Notes: generated from the sequence alone by a model not told the origin. A stretch of DNA of 64,000 bases from CALNBC01 sp040768925 (GCA_040768925.1 JAXGLZ010000001.1:62001-126000); one strand, 5' to 3'; positions 7,575-26,554 are shown, numbered from the stretch's first letter. A program made the numbers and translations.

Positions 7575-8408
7575 TCACTTGCCGCCGCGGCGGCGAACGA
7601 TGAACTTATCGGACTTGTTCTTGCTCTTCCTGGTCTTGTAGCCGAGGGCGGGCTTGCCCCAGGGGGTGACGGGTCCGCTCTTGCCGATGGGGCTCTTGCC
7701 CTCGCCGCCGCCGTGGGGGTGGTCGCAGGGGTTCATGACGGAACCGCGGACCGAGGGGCGCCAGCCCAGGTGGCGCTTGCGGCCGGCCTTGCCGATGTTG
7801 ATCAGCTCGCTGTCCGCGTTGCCGACCTGACCGATGGTGGCCTTGGCGTCCATGGGGACCATGCGCACCTCGGTGGAGGGCAGGCGGACGGTGGCGTAAT
7901 TGCCTTCTTTGGCGAGGAGCTGGGCGGCGTTGCCCGCGCTTCTCACAAGCTGGCCGCCCTTGCCGGGCTTGAGCTCGATGTTGTGGATCATGGTGCCGAC
8001 GGGGATGTTGCGCAGGGGCAGCGCGTTGCCGATCTTGATGTCCGCCTCGGGGCCGGAAACGATCAGATCGCCGACTTTGAGGCCCAAAGGCGCGATGATG
8101 TAGCGCTTTTCGCCGTCGAGGTAGTGCAAGAGGGCGATGTTCGCCGTGCGGTTCGGGTCGTACTCGATGGTGGCGACCTTCGCGGGGACGCCGTCCTTGT
8201 TGCGCTTGAAGTCGATGACGCGGTACTTCTGGCGGACCTGCCCGCCGCGGTGGCGGGTGGTGATGCGGCCGTGAGCGTTGCGGCCGGCTTTGCTGCGCTG
8301 GTCTTCCAGCAGGGAACGCTCAGGCGTTGTGCAGGTGATCTCCTCGAAAGCCGAAACGGTCATGAAGCGGCGGCCCGGAGAAGTCGGCTTCAATTTTCTG
8401 ATTGCCAT
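7575..8408 (-). CDS. rplB: 50S ribosomal protein L2
   Basis: L2 is essential for subunit association and peptidyl-transferase assembly. The 277-residue protein begins MAIRKLKPTSPGRRFMTVS. Its C-terminal signature contains RPSVRGSVMNPCDHPHGGGEGKSPIG, including the conserved histidine. The basic tail ends in SDKFIVRRRGGK. The length is standard. Confidence 0.98.
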   Translation of the reverse strand: MAIRKLKPTSPGRRFMTVSAFEEITCTTPERSLLEDQRSKAGRNAHGRITTRHRGGQVRQKYRVIDFKRNKDGVPAKVATIEYDPNRTANIALLHYLDGEKRYIIAPLGLKVGDLIVSGPEADIKIGNALPLRNIPVGTMIHNIELKPGKGGQLVRSAGNAAQLLAKEGNYATVRLPSTEVRMVPMDAKATIGQVGNADSELINIGKAGRKRHLGWRPSVRGSVMNPCDHPHGGGEGKSPIGKSGPVTPWGKPALGYKTRKSKNKSDKFIVRRRGGK

Positions 8409-8437
8409 TTTGAATACCTCCTGTTAGTCCGGGCGGC

Positions 8438-8731
8438 TTAACGCATGGAATCGAAGAATTCGATTCCCTTGGAGCCGGCCTTCAGGGTTACGATGGCCTT
8501 CTTCACTTCCGGCGTGCGGCCGGAAGTGCGGCCCTGGCGCTTGATCTTGCCCATGGTGCGGATGGTGTTGACCTTCTCGACCTTAACGTCGAACACGGCC
8601 TCGACGGCCTGGCGGATCTCGGTCTTGTTGGCGGATTTCGCCACCTCGAAGGTGTACACCTTATCTTCGATGCCGTCCATGCTCTTTTCGGAAAGGACGG
8701 GGCGGATTATCACGTCGTGCGCGGTTTTCAT
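8438..8731 (-). CDS. rplW: 50S ribosomal protein L23
   Basis: L23 sits at the tunnel exit and is the docking site for trigger factor and SRP. The 97-residue protein has IIRPVLSEKSM at the start, YTFEVAKSANKTEIRQAVEAVFDVKVEKVNT in the middle and a GKIKRQGRTSGRTPEVKKAIVTL loop. Its start codon overlaps the end of rplD by four bases (ATGA), a coupled pair. Confidence 0.98.
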   Translation of the reverse strand: MKTAHDVIIRPVLSEKSMDGIEDKVYTFEVAKSANKTEIRQAVEAVFDVKVEKVNTIRTMGKIKRQGRTSGRTPEVKKAIVTLKAGSKGIEFFDSMR

Positions 8732-9351
8732 TGTGCGTAAACCTCCTCGACCTTGGTGATGGCGTCAGCCAGGATCACGAACTTCTCGTACTTGAGAATG
8801 TCGTAAACGTTCAGGTTGTCCGCGGTGGTGACCGCGGCGTTCTTGATGTTCCTTGCGGAAAGCACCAGGTTGTCGTTCTTTTCGGGGGTGACGATCAGGG
8901 CCTTTTCCGCGTTCAGCGCCTTCAGCGCGGCGACGACGGTCTTGGTCTTCGGCGCGTCGACCGCGAAAGCGTCCAGCACGATGACTTCGTCGGCCAAAGC
9001 CTTGGCGGAAAGCGCCGAGCGGATCGCCAGGCGGCGGACTTTCTTGTTCACGGAAAGGGCGTAGCTCCTGGGTTTGGGCGCGAACACGACGCCGCCATGG
9101 GTCCACTGGGGGGAGCGGATGCTCCCCTGGCGGGCGCGGCCGGTGCCCTTTTGCCTCCAGGGCTTGATTCCGCCGCCGCGGACTTCCGCGCGGGTCAGGG
9201 CGGACTGGGTGCCCTGGCGCCGGTTCGCCAGGATGGCGGTCACGACTTCGTGCATGACGTCGGTGTTGGGTTCTATGCCGAACACGGCTTCGGGAAGCTC
9301 GATCTCGCCGATCGCGCTGCCCGCTGTATTATACACTGCGACTTTAGGCAT
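8728..9351 (-). CDS. rplD: 50S ribosomal protein L4
   Basis: L4 reaches into the exit tunnel and in some bacteria also controls its own operon. The 207-residue protein includes the extended loop GTQSALTRAEVRGGGIKPWRQKGTGRARQGSIRSPQW, which forms the tunnel constriction with L22. The C-terminal Rossmann-like domain follows with a standard length. No deletion is visible in the loop, so no macrolide-resistance change is suggested. Confidence 0.98.
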   Translation of the reverse strand: MPKVAVYNTAGSAIGEIELPEAVFGIEPNTDVMHEVVTAILANRRQGTQSALTRAEVRGGGIKPWRQKGTGRARQGSIRSPQWTHGGVVFAPKPRSYALSVNKKVRRLAIRSALSAKALADEVIVLDAFAVDAPKTKTVVAALKALNAEKALIVTPEKNDNLVLSARNIKNAAVTTADNLNVYDILKYEKFVILADAITKVEEVYAQ

Positions 9352-9370
9352 AACGCTTGCTCCTTCCTGC

Positions 9371-10003
9371 TCAGTTCTTTACGGTGTTGCGCACCGTAAC
9401 CAGGCCGCCCTTCGGGCCGGGGATCGCGCCCTTGACCAGAATTAGGTTGCGGGCCGCGTCCACGCGGACGACTGCGAGGTTTTGAATGGTGACCCGCTCG
9501 TTGCCAAGATGGCCGGGCAGGCGCTTCTGCTTGAACACGCGGCTGGGATTGCTCGTGGAGCCCATGGAGCCGGGCTCGCGGTGAACGGGGCCGGTGCCGT
9601 GGGTCATGCGCAGGCGGGCCTGGTTCCAGCGCTTGATGACGCCGGCGAAGCCCTTGCCCTTGCTGGTGCCGACAACGTCGACCCTGTCGCCTTCGGCGAA
9701 GGCTTCGGCGGTGATCTTCGAACCGACTTCAAAGGAAGAAGTATCCTCGAGGCAAAATTCGCGCAAATATCTGGCGGGCGCTTCGCCGGCCTTTTTGAAG
9801 TGGCCCTTTTGGGGCTTGTTGACCAGCTTTTCGCGGATCTCGCCAAAGCTGACCTGGATGGCGTCGTAGCCGTCGTGCTCCCTGGTCTTCTTCTGGACCA
9901 CGGTGCAGGGGCCGGCTTCGATAACGGTCACGGGGAGCATGGTGCCGTCAGCGGCGAACACCTGACTCATCCCGAGCTTTTTGCCCAGTATGGCTTTTTT
10001 CAT
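9371..10003 (-). CDS. rplC: 50S ribosomal protein L3
   Basis: L3 is one of the first proteins to bind 23S rRNA and has a long loop near the peptidyl-transferase centre. The 210-residue product starts MKKAILGKKLGMSQVFAADG. It has the conserved GTSKGKGFAGVIKRWNQ and HREPGSMGSTSNPSRVFKQKRLPGHLGNERVTIQNL segments. It lies between rpsJ and rplD. Confidence 0.98.
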   Translation of the reverse strand: MKKAILGKKLGMSQVFAADGTMLPVTVIEAGPCTVVQKKTREHDGYDAIQVSFGEIREKLVNKPQKGHFKKAGEAPARYLREFCLEDTSSFEVGSKITAEAFAEGDRVDVVGTSKGKGFAGVIKRWNQARLRMTHGTGPVHREPGSMGSTSNPSRVFKQKRLPGHLGNERVTIQNLAVVRVDAARNLILVKGAIPGPKGGLVTVRNTVKN

Positions 10004-10026
10004 GATCTATGTCCACCTCCGGTTCC

Positions 10027-10335
10027 TTAGAGCTTGATTTCGATGTCAACACCCGCGGGCAGGTCGAGCTTCATCAGGGCTTCGACCGTTTTTGCGCTGG
10101 GGTTCAAGATGTCGATGAGGCGCTTGTGGGTGCGCATCTCGAACTGTTCGCGCGCGTCCTTATACTTGTGGGGCGCGCGGAGGATCGTGACGATCTCCTT
10201 CTCGGTGGGAAGGGGTATCGGGCCCGAAACGTGGGCGCCGGTGCGCTTGGCCGTCTCGACGATCTTCTCGGCGGACTGATCGATGAGCTTGTGCTCATAG
10301 GCCTTCAGCTTGATTCTGATCTTTTGGCTTGCCAT
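10027..10335 (-). CDS. rpsJ: 30S ribosomal protein S10
   Basis: S10 is a 30S head protein and doubles as the NusE antitermination partner of NusB. The start is the ATG at 10335 (MASQKIRIKLKAYEHKLIDQS), preceded by AGGAGG, giving 102 residues. The in-frame codons above it lie in the leader. Motifs GPIPLPTEKEIVTILRAPHKYKDAREQFEMRTHKRLIDI are all present. This is the first gene of the S10-spc cluster and follows a clear promoter at 10540-10568. Confidence 0.98.
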   Translation of the reverse strand: MASQKIRIKLKAYEHKLIDQSAEKIVETAKRTGAHVSGPIPLPTEKEIVTILRAPHKYKDAREQFEMRTHKRLIDILNPSAKTVEALMKLDLPAGVDIEIKL

Positions 10336-10786
10336 TTTATTTCCTCCTTGCTCAAATACACTCGGCCGTGCGTGTCGCATCTAAATTTTTACACGACCGG
10401 GCTTGTTGGGCCTGTCGTCTGATTGGCAGACTGGTCCGCGGGAATTACCCGGTGGCGCCGGCAACCTCCCGCATCAACCCTGACTGGCTTGCCGCGAAGT
10501 ACGCACGCAAAACAGCGGCGCAATTCGCGCAACGTTAAGATTGTACTAGAAATCCCGCGTGATTGCAAGGACTTTTTTTGCGGTTTTTACAGGGCTTCCC
10601 CGGCGGGCGCGCAGCCGTACGGATTCCGGTTCCGCGGCTTATCCGCAGCTCTAACATTTTCTTAACAATTATAAAATGTTTATGAATTATCGCCCTGTTC
10701 CAGATTTTGGTCAATTTGGGTGTTATTCTTTTTCTAAACGGAACATCCTATTCCGCGCAGATCAAGAAGAACATGAGGAGAACATC
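10336..10786. other. Non-coding region between rpsJ and the secreted paralogs
   Basis: This divergent spacer of about 450 bases contains the S10-operon promoter and its leader of roughly 200 nt on the minus side. The leader has a short stem-loop around 10391-10411 (GGC/GCC stem) and an AGGAGG ribosome-binding site before rpsJ. The part from 10620 to 10786 is AT-rich and must hold the promoter of the plus-strand gene at 10787. I could not fix a convincing -35/-10 pair there. No gene was recognised. Confidence 0.6.
10540..10568 (-). promoter_or_regulatory. Sigma-A promoter of the S10-spc operon
   Basis: On the minus strand the -35 box TTGCAA (10563-10568) and the -10 box TACAAT (10540-10545) are separated by exactly 17 bases. 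Transcription would start near 10533 and give a leader of about 200 nt before rpsJ. Confidence 0.85.
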
Positions 10787-11932
10787 ATGAAAACGAGATT
10801 CCCCGCATTGCTGATCGCCTTTGCGCTGCTGTTCGCCGCCGGCTCCGCCATGGCTTATACGCCCCCCTCCTACCCCGTTCCGGACTATTCCGAAAACGCC
10901 ACACCATACAACACCTGGGATTCGGAAGATTGGGAGTCGACCGTTATCTCCATGGAGGAAAAGTCGGTCTTTGGCAATTATCTGAGCCATTACGGCTGGA
11001 CGCTCACGGACGCCGGCGCGGTCGAACCCCTGTCCTCCTCCTATGCGCAGTATGTGCTTGCGGAATATGCGGACGCGTTCGCGCAATACAAGCCGGACAG
11101 ACGAGCCGCCTTCTGGGCGCCGGAGGGCTTGTATTCCGGCAAGATCTATCCCCTTTCGGTCTTCGGCTATGTGGATACGATCGACATATCGGTCTATCTG
11201 ACCGTGGAGGACCAACCCAAATCCCCGGACGACTGGGACAGCAAAACCGTGACCGGCGCCGTGCTCGACTGCCGGATGCACGACGGTTTCGCCCGGACGA
11301 CGGGCGTCCCCGCCTTCCGCAAAACATACCCCATTGATACGTCCCCCACGGTCATTCGGATGGACGCCGCAAAATACCTGGCCAAACACGGCAAGCGCCC
11401 GTTTAACGAGATCGCTTCCTACACCTTCCCCGGCGGCCAGAGGGTTCCGGAAGAAAAACAGCGGGAGCTTTCCGCGCTCTTCCCCTGGAAGACGCCAAAA
11501 TACGATTTTTTGTTTATCGACCGCGCCCTCTCTAACGGCATGCTTTTTGGCGGGGCATACGGGATCATCGCCCAGCCCGTCTATGCCGCCATCTACGCAA
11601 GGCACGGCATCCCGCTCACAAGGGGCGAGGTCGGCTCGCTCTTTCGCGACTGCTATTACTCCGAAAACGTCTTCCGCTCCGGCGAAAATCATTACGTGGT
11701 GGATTTCTATGCCCGGTGGCACCGCGGCTACCCGGACGCAGAGGATCCGGGCAGCAGTCAGCCCGACACCTGGCTGACCTGGCTGATTGTGAGGCCGCTG
11801 TCCAAAGAAGCCGACATCATCCCCGAGCGGTACTTTTACGCCGCGGACACGCCGCAAAGCGTCATCGCCCGGGACATGGAGAACTATTTTAAGGGCCCGG
11901 CGAAGGGAAAGAGCGGCCCCGCCGCAAAATGA
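10787..11932 (+). CDS. Secreted protein of unknown function, paralog 1
   Basis: I do not recognise this family. The start at 10787 (MKTRFPALLIAFALL) follows GAGGAG. It opens with a Sec-type signal peptide of about 22 residues, probably cut after SAMA, leaving a mature protein of about 360 residues without further membrane segments. It is rich in aromatic residues and prolines. Motifs shared with the next gene include PSYPVP near the mature N-terminus, AVEPLS, KYLAKHGKRPF, CYYSE and ADTPQSVIA. No catalytic signature was seen. It lies on the plus strand between tuf and rpsJ, where most related genomes have nothing, so it is probably a lineage-specific insertion. Confidence is high that it is a real exported protein and none for function. 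Confidence 0.8.
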   Translation: MKTRFPALLIAFALLFAAGSAMAYTPPSYPVPDYSENATPYNTWDSEDWESTVISMEEKSVFGNYLSHYGWTLTDAGAVEPLSSSYAQYVLAEYADAFAQYKPDRRAAFWAPEGLYSGKIYPLSVFGYVDTIDISVYLTVEDQPKSPDDWDSKTVTGAVLDCRMHDGFARTTGVPAFRKTYPIDTSPTVIRMDAAKYLAKHGKRPFNEIASYTFPGGQRVPEEKQRELSALFPWKTPKYDFLFIDRALSNGMLFGGAYGIIAQPVYAAIYARHGIPLTRGEVGSLFRDCYYSENVFRSGENHYVVDFYARWHRGYPDAEDPGSSQPDTWLTWLIVRPLSKEADIIPERYFYAADTPQSVIARDMENYFKGPAKGKSGPAAK

Positions 11933-12039
11933 CCCGTTGAAACGGAGCAAAAGCGATGATGGCGGGAACACGTCCCCCCGCTTCTGCTGACATCCATCGC
12001 TCTTTGGCTTATTCCCGACCAAACTCAGGAGGCAGAACC

Positions 12040-13176
12040 ATGAAAAACACGCGGTTCTTTCTGCATTCTCTCATTATTGCGCTTATGCTTCTCACCGCTC
12101 TTTCCTCCACGGCCTTCACCGGCCCGTCTTATCCCGTTCCGGAATACTACGACGACCCCACCGGTTCCGGCTTCAACATCTGGGGGGGTGAAATTGATGA
12201 GCATCCCGGGTGTTCTTCCGAGGAAGAAGACGCCCTCCGGCATTATCTGGACACCTGCGGCTGGTCCCTTGGGGAGGGCAATGCGGTCGAACCCCTGTCC
12301 GCCCTCTTCTCGGTCCGGTTTGGTTCTGAGACTTCCGCCGCGCTCGCGGAATCCAAGCCCGACGTCTATCGTTTTGAGACCAAAGACGGTATTTATTCAG
12401 GATGGCTTCACGGGCTGTCGGTACCGGGATATGTGGACAAAATGACCATCTGGGCGTTCGTGTATATGGAAAACGGATCCGTAACCGGCGCTGTTTTGCA
12501 GGGTAATCTGCATCAGGGCCTTACCTGGGCGGAGCAGGGCGAATCGTCTTTTCAGGAATTCTACCCGATTGACACGCCGCGCGAGACGATTCAAAAGGAC
12601 GCGGCAAAATACCTTTCAAAATACGGCAAAAAACCCTTCGACGAAACGGCGGCCCTGGATTTGCCCGGTGGTCACAGGGTTTCGGAAAAACAGCAGGAGG
12701 AGTTTTCCGCGCTGTTCCTCTGGAAGAAGCCGAATTATGACTTTCTGTATGTAGACCACGCGATGCCTTATAGCGCCCTTGAATATGAGGAATACGATAA
12801 AATCGCGGAACCCGTCTATGCCGCCGTTTACGCAACCCCGGGCATTCCCCTTACCAAGGGCGAGGTTTATTCGCTTTTCTGCAATTGCTATTACTCCGAA
12901 AGCGTTTACCGCTCGGGCAAAAAACATTACGCGGTCGATTTTATGGTGCGCTTGCACGCTGGCTACCCAGACCCTGAAAATCCGGCGACCGGCACCCTGG
13001 AACCCGCTCGTGCCTGGCTGACCTGGCTGGTGGTCAAGCCTCTGGTCAAAAACGCCGAAGGCACCCTCGACCGGTTCTATTACGCTTCCGACACGCCGCA
13101 GTCGGTCATCGCCAAAGACATGAGGGAATACTTCAAAGACCCGGTGAACGGGAAGAGCGCTCTCGCCGCAAAATAA
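12040..13176 (+). CDS. Secreted protein of unknown function, paralog 2
   Basis: This is a tandem paralog of the preceding gene. The start at 12040 (MKNTRFFLHSLIIALML) follows a perfect AGGAGG seven bases upstream. An upstream in-frame ATG at 11956 lacks such a site. The 378-residue product has a signal peptide ending near SSTAFT and then PSYPVPEYYDDP. The shared blocks occur in the same order as in paralog 1: AVEPLS, YPIDTP, DAAKYLSKYGKKPFDE, CYYSES, WLTWLVVKPL and SDTPQSVIAKDMREYFKDP. By eye the C-terminal half is more conserved than the N-terminal half. The 107-base spacer shows no terminator, so the pair is probably co-transcribed. Function is unknown. Confidence 0.8.
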   Translation: MKNTRFFLHSLIIALMLLTALSSTAFTGPSYPVPEYYDDPTGSGFNIWGGEIDEHPGCSSEEEDALRHYLDTCGWSLGEGNAVEPLSALFSVRFGSETSAALAESKPDVYRFETKDGIYSGWLHGLSVPGYVDKMTIWAFVYMENGSVTGAVLQGNLHQGLTWAEQGESSFQEFYPIDTPRETIQKDAAKYLSKYGKKPFDETAALDLPGGHRVSEKQQEEFSALFLWKKPNYDFLYVDHAMPYSALEYEEYDKIAEPVYAAVYATPGIPLTKGEVYSLFCNCYYSESVYRSGKKHYAVDFMVRLHAGYPDPENPATGTLEPARAWLTWLVVKPLVKNAEGTLDRFYYASDTPQSVIAKDMREYFKDPVNGKSALAAK

Positions 13177-13216
13177 CCGCAAACCCCGCGGCGGCCCCTT
13201 CCCTATAACGCGCAAA

Positions 13217-13256
13217 GCAAAACACCCGCGGGCCTTCTGGCCGGCGGGTGTTTTGC
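13217..13256. terminator. Bidirectional terminator between paralog 2 and tuf
   Basis: A long hairpin has stem GCAAAACACCCGC (13217-13229) paired with its complement at 13244-13256, extended inward by GGCC/GGCC, with a TTCT loop. A- and T-runs inside the stem let it serve both convergent units. Confidence 0.85.
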
Positions 13257-13264
13257 TTATGCGT

Positions 13265-14479
<1,215 letters not shown>

Positions 14480-14558
14480 TGCTTTTTTGTTCTCCTGTTA
14501 ACGTATATTTGCTCTTTGTTATTTGTTATGGCCGCGGCAGGCGGCCGGTGCATACTGG

Positions 14559-16631
<2,073 letters not shown>

Positions 16632-16666
16632 GGTCTCCTCCTTTCCCGTAGCAATCAGATGGTTGA

Positions 16667-16695
16667 CATATAATCCTGCGGGAAGGTCGTTTCAA
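16667..16695 (-). promoter_or_regulatory. Promoter before fusA inside the str operon
   Basis: On the minus strand TTGAAA (16690-16695) and TATATG (16667-16672) are 17 bases apart, about 35 bases before the fusA start. It would give fusA and tuf extra transcription independent of rpsL. Confidence 0.7.
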
Positions 16696-16714
16696 TTCGA
16701 AATTTACGGCAAGA

Positions 16715-16738
16715 TACGGCATGGCCAAGCATGCCGTA
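16715..16738. other. Perfect hairpin in the rpsG-fusA spacer
   Basis: TACGGCATG (16715-16723) pairs perfectly with CATGCCGTA (16730-16738) across a six-base loop. There is no T-run after it in either direction, so it reads as an RNA-processing or stability hairpin rather than a terminator. Confidence 0.5.
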
Positions 16739-16788
16739 CCCCAACCATGATAGCGTTAAAAAGGTGCTTTTTCGGCCGCGGCCGGAAA

Positions 16789-17259
16789 TTACCAGCGGTA
16801 ATGGGCGAAGGCCCTGTTGGCCTCGGCCATCCTGTGGGTCTCTTCCTTCTTCTTGAAGGCGCTGCCGGCGGAGTTGGCGGCGTCCATGATCTCGGCAGCT
16901 AAGCGGGCGTCCATGGTGCGTTCGCCGCGGGCGCGGGAATAGTTGACCAGCCACCTAAGGCCGAGGGTCTGCCTGCGCTCCGGGCGGATCTCCAGCGGGA
17001 CCTGATAGGTCGCGCCGCCGACGCGGCGGGCCTTGACCTCAAGGACGGGCATCACGTTGTTGAGGCATTCCGTGAACACCTCAAGAGGATCGCGGCCGGT
17101 CTTCTCGCGGATGATGTCAAACGCGCCGTAAACGGCGTTCTGGGCCGTGCCGCGCTTGCCGTCCAGCATGATCTGGTTGATGAGCTTGGTGACGATCGCG
17201 CTCTTATACATCGGGTCCACAAGCACTTCGCGCTTGGGTACGAATCCACGTCTTGGCAT
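16789..17259 (-). CDS. rpsG: 30S ribosomal protein S7
   Basis: S7 nucleates assembly of the 30S head and contacts E-site tRNA. The 156-residue protein begins MPRRGFVPKREVLVDPMYKS. It holds the signature KLINQIMLDGKRGTAQNAVYGAFDII and ends EANRAFAHYRW. It lies 14 bases after rpsL. Confidence 0.98.
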   Translation of the reverse strand: MPRRGFVPKREVLVDPMYKSAIVTKLINQIMLDGKRGTAQNAVYGAFDIIREKTGRDPLEVFTECLNNVMPVLEVKARRVGGATYQVPLEIRPERRQTLGLRWLVNYSRARGERTMDARLAAEIMDAANSAGSAFKKKEETHRMAEANRAFAHYRW

Positions 17260-17273
17260 GTTCGGTTACCTCC

Positions 17274-17660
17274 TTACTTTTTGGTGGCGGTCTTGGGTCT
17301 CTTGGCGCCGTAAAGCGAGCGGGACTGCATGCGCTTGGCTACGCCTGCGGTGTCAAGAGCGCCGCGAATGATGTGGTAACGAACGCCGGGCAGATCCTTG
17401 ACGCGGCCGCCGCGGATCAGGACCACGGAGTGCTCCTGAAGGTTGTGGCCGACGCCGGGGATGTATGCGGTGCCTTCCATTTCGTTGGTCAGGCGGATAC
17501 GCGCGATCTTACGAAGCGCGGAATTGGGCTTTTTGGGGGTCATGGTCCTGACGGCGGTGCAGATGCCGCGCTTCTGGGGGCACTCCCTCAAAATCGGGGA
17601 ATTGGATTTATATACGGCCTGCTGCCTGCCCTTGCGGACCAGCTGGTTGATCGTAGGCAT
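17274..17660 (-). CDS. rpsL: 30S ribosomal protein S12
   Basis: S12 is the accuracy-control protein of the decoding centre. The 128-residue protein starts MPTINQLVRKGRQQAVYKSNSP. It has TPKKPNSALRKIARIRL (position 42/43 lysine region) and GGRVKDLPGVRYHIIRGALD. Both lysine sites that give streptomycin resistance when changed keep the wild-type residues. It is the first gene after a strong promoter at 17803-17831. Confidence 0.98.
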   Translation of the reverse strand: MPTINQLVRKGRQQAVYKSNSPILRECPQKRGICTAVRTMTPKKPNSALRKIARIRLTNEMEGTAYIPGVGHNLQEHSVVLIRGGRVKDLPGVRYHIIRGALDTAGVAKRMQSRSLYGAKRPKTATKK

Positions 17661-17802
17661 ATGAAAAATGCCCTCCTTCCGAAGTTATGATGTCAAAAAA
17701 ATCTATCTATATTGCGGATAAAATTCGCTGCAACCCTACAAACGAACTTTACAGGCTCAATCGGGCGGCGCAAAAACACGCAGTCTCCGCACGCGCCAAA
17801 AT

Positions 17803-17831
17803 AGTGTAGCATTGAACCGGCCCGTTGTCAA
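17803..17831 (-). promoter_or_regulatory. Sigma-A promoter of the str operon
   Basis: On the minus strand TTGACA (17826-17831) and TACACT (17803-17808) are separated by 17 bases. The start point near 17796 gives a leader of about 135 nt before rpsL. Confidence 0.88.
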
Positions 17832-17863
17832 ACACATTCGGCTTTCACGCGCTTTTCGCCTGC

Positions 17864-17907
17864 AAAAACCGCTTGATTCGGCCTAGGGGCCGAGAAGCGG
17901 GCTTTTT
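17864..17907. terminator. Terminator at the end of the rpoBC unit
   Basis: The stem is CCGCTT (17869-17874) plus CGGCC (17879-17883). It pairs with GGCCG (17888-17892) plus AAGCGG (17895-17900) over a TAGG loop. On the minus strand it is followed by TTTTT (17864-17868), and on the plus strand a T-run also follows. Confidence 0.85.
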
Positions 17908-17908
17908 T

Positions 17909-18616
17909 TCAGGAAAACCAGCCGCGCTTCCTCCGGTTTTCGGAAAACACCGGCCGCTTCAGCCTGCCGCCGATCAGCAAAAACCAGCCCTTTTCCTTCA
18001 TTTTGACCACATAGGGCAATTTACTTACATCGAAAGCCGTTTCCCCGGCCTTCTTTTTGAGTATGCCGCGGCGGACCAGCGCCCCGAAAAGCCAGCCGAG
18101 CAGCACGCACCCGGCGAAAACGCCCAGGGGCAGGGCCGGATGGACTGCCGCGACGGCGTTCCGGATTGGCAGCAAATACCCCGTCGCCAGCCCGGCCAAT
18201 CCGCCGGCGGCGATGAAAACGGGCAGCGAAAGGGTCAGTTTTTCCCAATTTTTCCTGCATTTTGCGCAGCAGGCAAACTGGAGCGGAACGATCGCGCCGA
18301 TTTGGGCCTCCCTTTTAATCCCTAAAAGACCCGGAACCTTCTCCTTGGGCTGAACATTGCCGAAATCCCAAAGGGCGTAGCAGCTTTTTTTCCCCGGCTC
18401 GCCGACGCAGAGCAGGCATTCTTCGGACTGGAAGAGCGTTTCCGGCCCTTCTTCCGGCAAAAGCGCGGAAACGGCCTTGACGTGTTCCTCCAGCTCGTCG
18501 ATCCTTTCCTCGCCTGCGGAGCCGCCGGGGCAGACCTTGCAGTTGCCCCGGGCGAGCCGCTCGCAGCTTTCGGTTCCTTTCAGCCGGCAGGGCCGGGCGG
18601 AAGAGGTTTCAGTCAT
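17909..18616 (-). CDS. Cysteine-rich two-helix membrane protein of unknown function
   Basis: The family is not recognised. The start at 18616 (MTETSSARPC) follows AGGAG; an upstream in-frame codon inside rpoC is less likely. The 235-residue product has a cytosol-like N-terminal half with several cysteines: CKVC, a later CLLC pair and ACCAKC, compatible with a metal site. Two adjacent hydrophobic segments lie in the middle (LPVFIAAGGLAGLATGYLL and LPLGVFAGCVLLGWLFGALV). A basic C-terminal part follows, ending in NRRKRGWFS. It sits directly after rpoC with a 26-base gap and before the unit's terminator, so it is probably co-expressed with RNA polymerase. It is not part of the usual str/rpoBC gene set. 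Confidence 0.7.
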   Translation of the reverse strand: MTETSSARPCRLKGTESCERLARGNCKVCPGGSAGEERIDELEEHVKAVSALLPEEGPETLFQSEECLLCVGEPGKKSCYALWDFGNVQPKEKVPGLLGIKREAQIGAIVPLQFACCAKCRKNWEKLTLSLPVFIAAGGLAGLATGYLLPIRNAVAAVHPALPLGVFAGCVLLGWLFGALVRRGILKKKAGETAFDVSKLPYVVKMKEKGWFLLIGGRLKRPVFSENRRKRGWFS

Positions 18617-18642
18617 TGCTTCTCCTTTCGGAAAGGGGCGGC

Positions 18643-22212
<3,570 letters not shown>

Positions 22213-22246
22213 AGCGTTATCTCCCTTCGGTAGGTGGGTACGGCGG

Positions 22247-26050
<3,804 letters not shown>

Positions 26051-26321
26051 TTCAGCTACACTCCTTAGTCTTTCAATGTACGTTTAATTCGCAAAACAAC
26101 GCCGAAAGGACAAAATAAACCGTCTCACGGAATGAATTTTTTGTAAAAAATTCCCGCGGACGATCCGAGCGCTCCCGGCTAAAACGGTTCGCTGCCCTGT
26201 GGCCTTCGAAATGTCGCTTCGCGACAGGAAAACCGTCGATATTTGCGATGAACCTGGGGGGGCTTTCGCCATCCCAAGGGGCACATTATGGCACAATACC
26301 ACATATTAATGGCAGTTTAGA

Positions 26322-26350
26322 AGTTTATCATACCGCAATCTGCTTGTCAA
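26322..26350 (-). promoter_or_regulatory. Sigma-A promoter of rpoBC
   Basis: On the minus strand TTGACA (26345-26350) and TAAACT (26322-26327) are separated by 17 bases. The start would be near 26315, leaving a long structured leader before the TTG start of rpoB. Confidence 0.85.
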
Positions 26351-26554
26351 CAAAATTTTTAACATAAAGTAATGGGAATCGAACCCCTGCGCCGCAAAGC
26401 CGTCATTTTGGCGCATTTCATTATCGCGTTTGCCGCCATAACACAACCGCCGCCCCTTCCTCTTGCGCGAACCGCATCCGAACCGGCGGCTTGGCGGGCC
26501 GCGCTTTTCCCCCTCCGTTTCTGTTCCGTTAATTGTGATGAATACAATTCTTTC

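Noticed and set aside
10640..10745. Promoter for the secreted paralogs
   Set aside because: Several TTAACA- and TATAAA-like words occur, but none pair at 16-18 bases. A promoter must exist but could not be placed.
26084..26302. 72-codon frame inside the rpoB leader
   Set aside because: It starts at a GTG a few bases after the predicted transcription start without a ribosome-binding site. It has no recognisable sequence and overlaps leader hairpins.
26371..26450. tRNA-like 3' end on the minus strand (GGGGTTCGATTCCC)
   Set aside because: The T-loop matches, but one T-stem pair fails, the seven bases after it have no partner upstream, and no anticodon arm with a T33 fits. Only an isolated hairpin remains.
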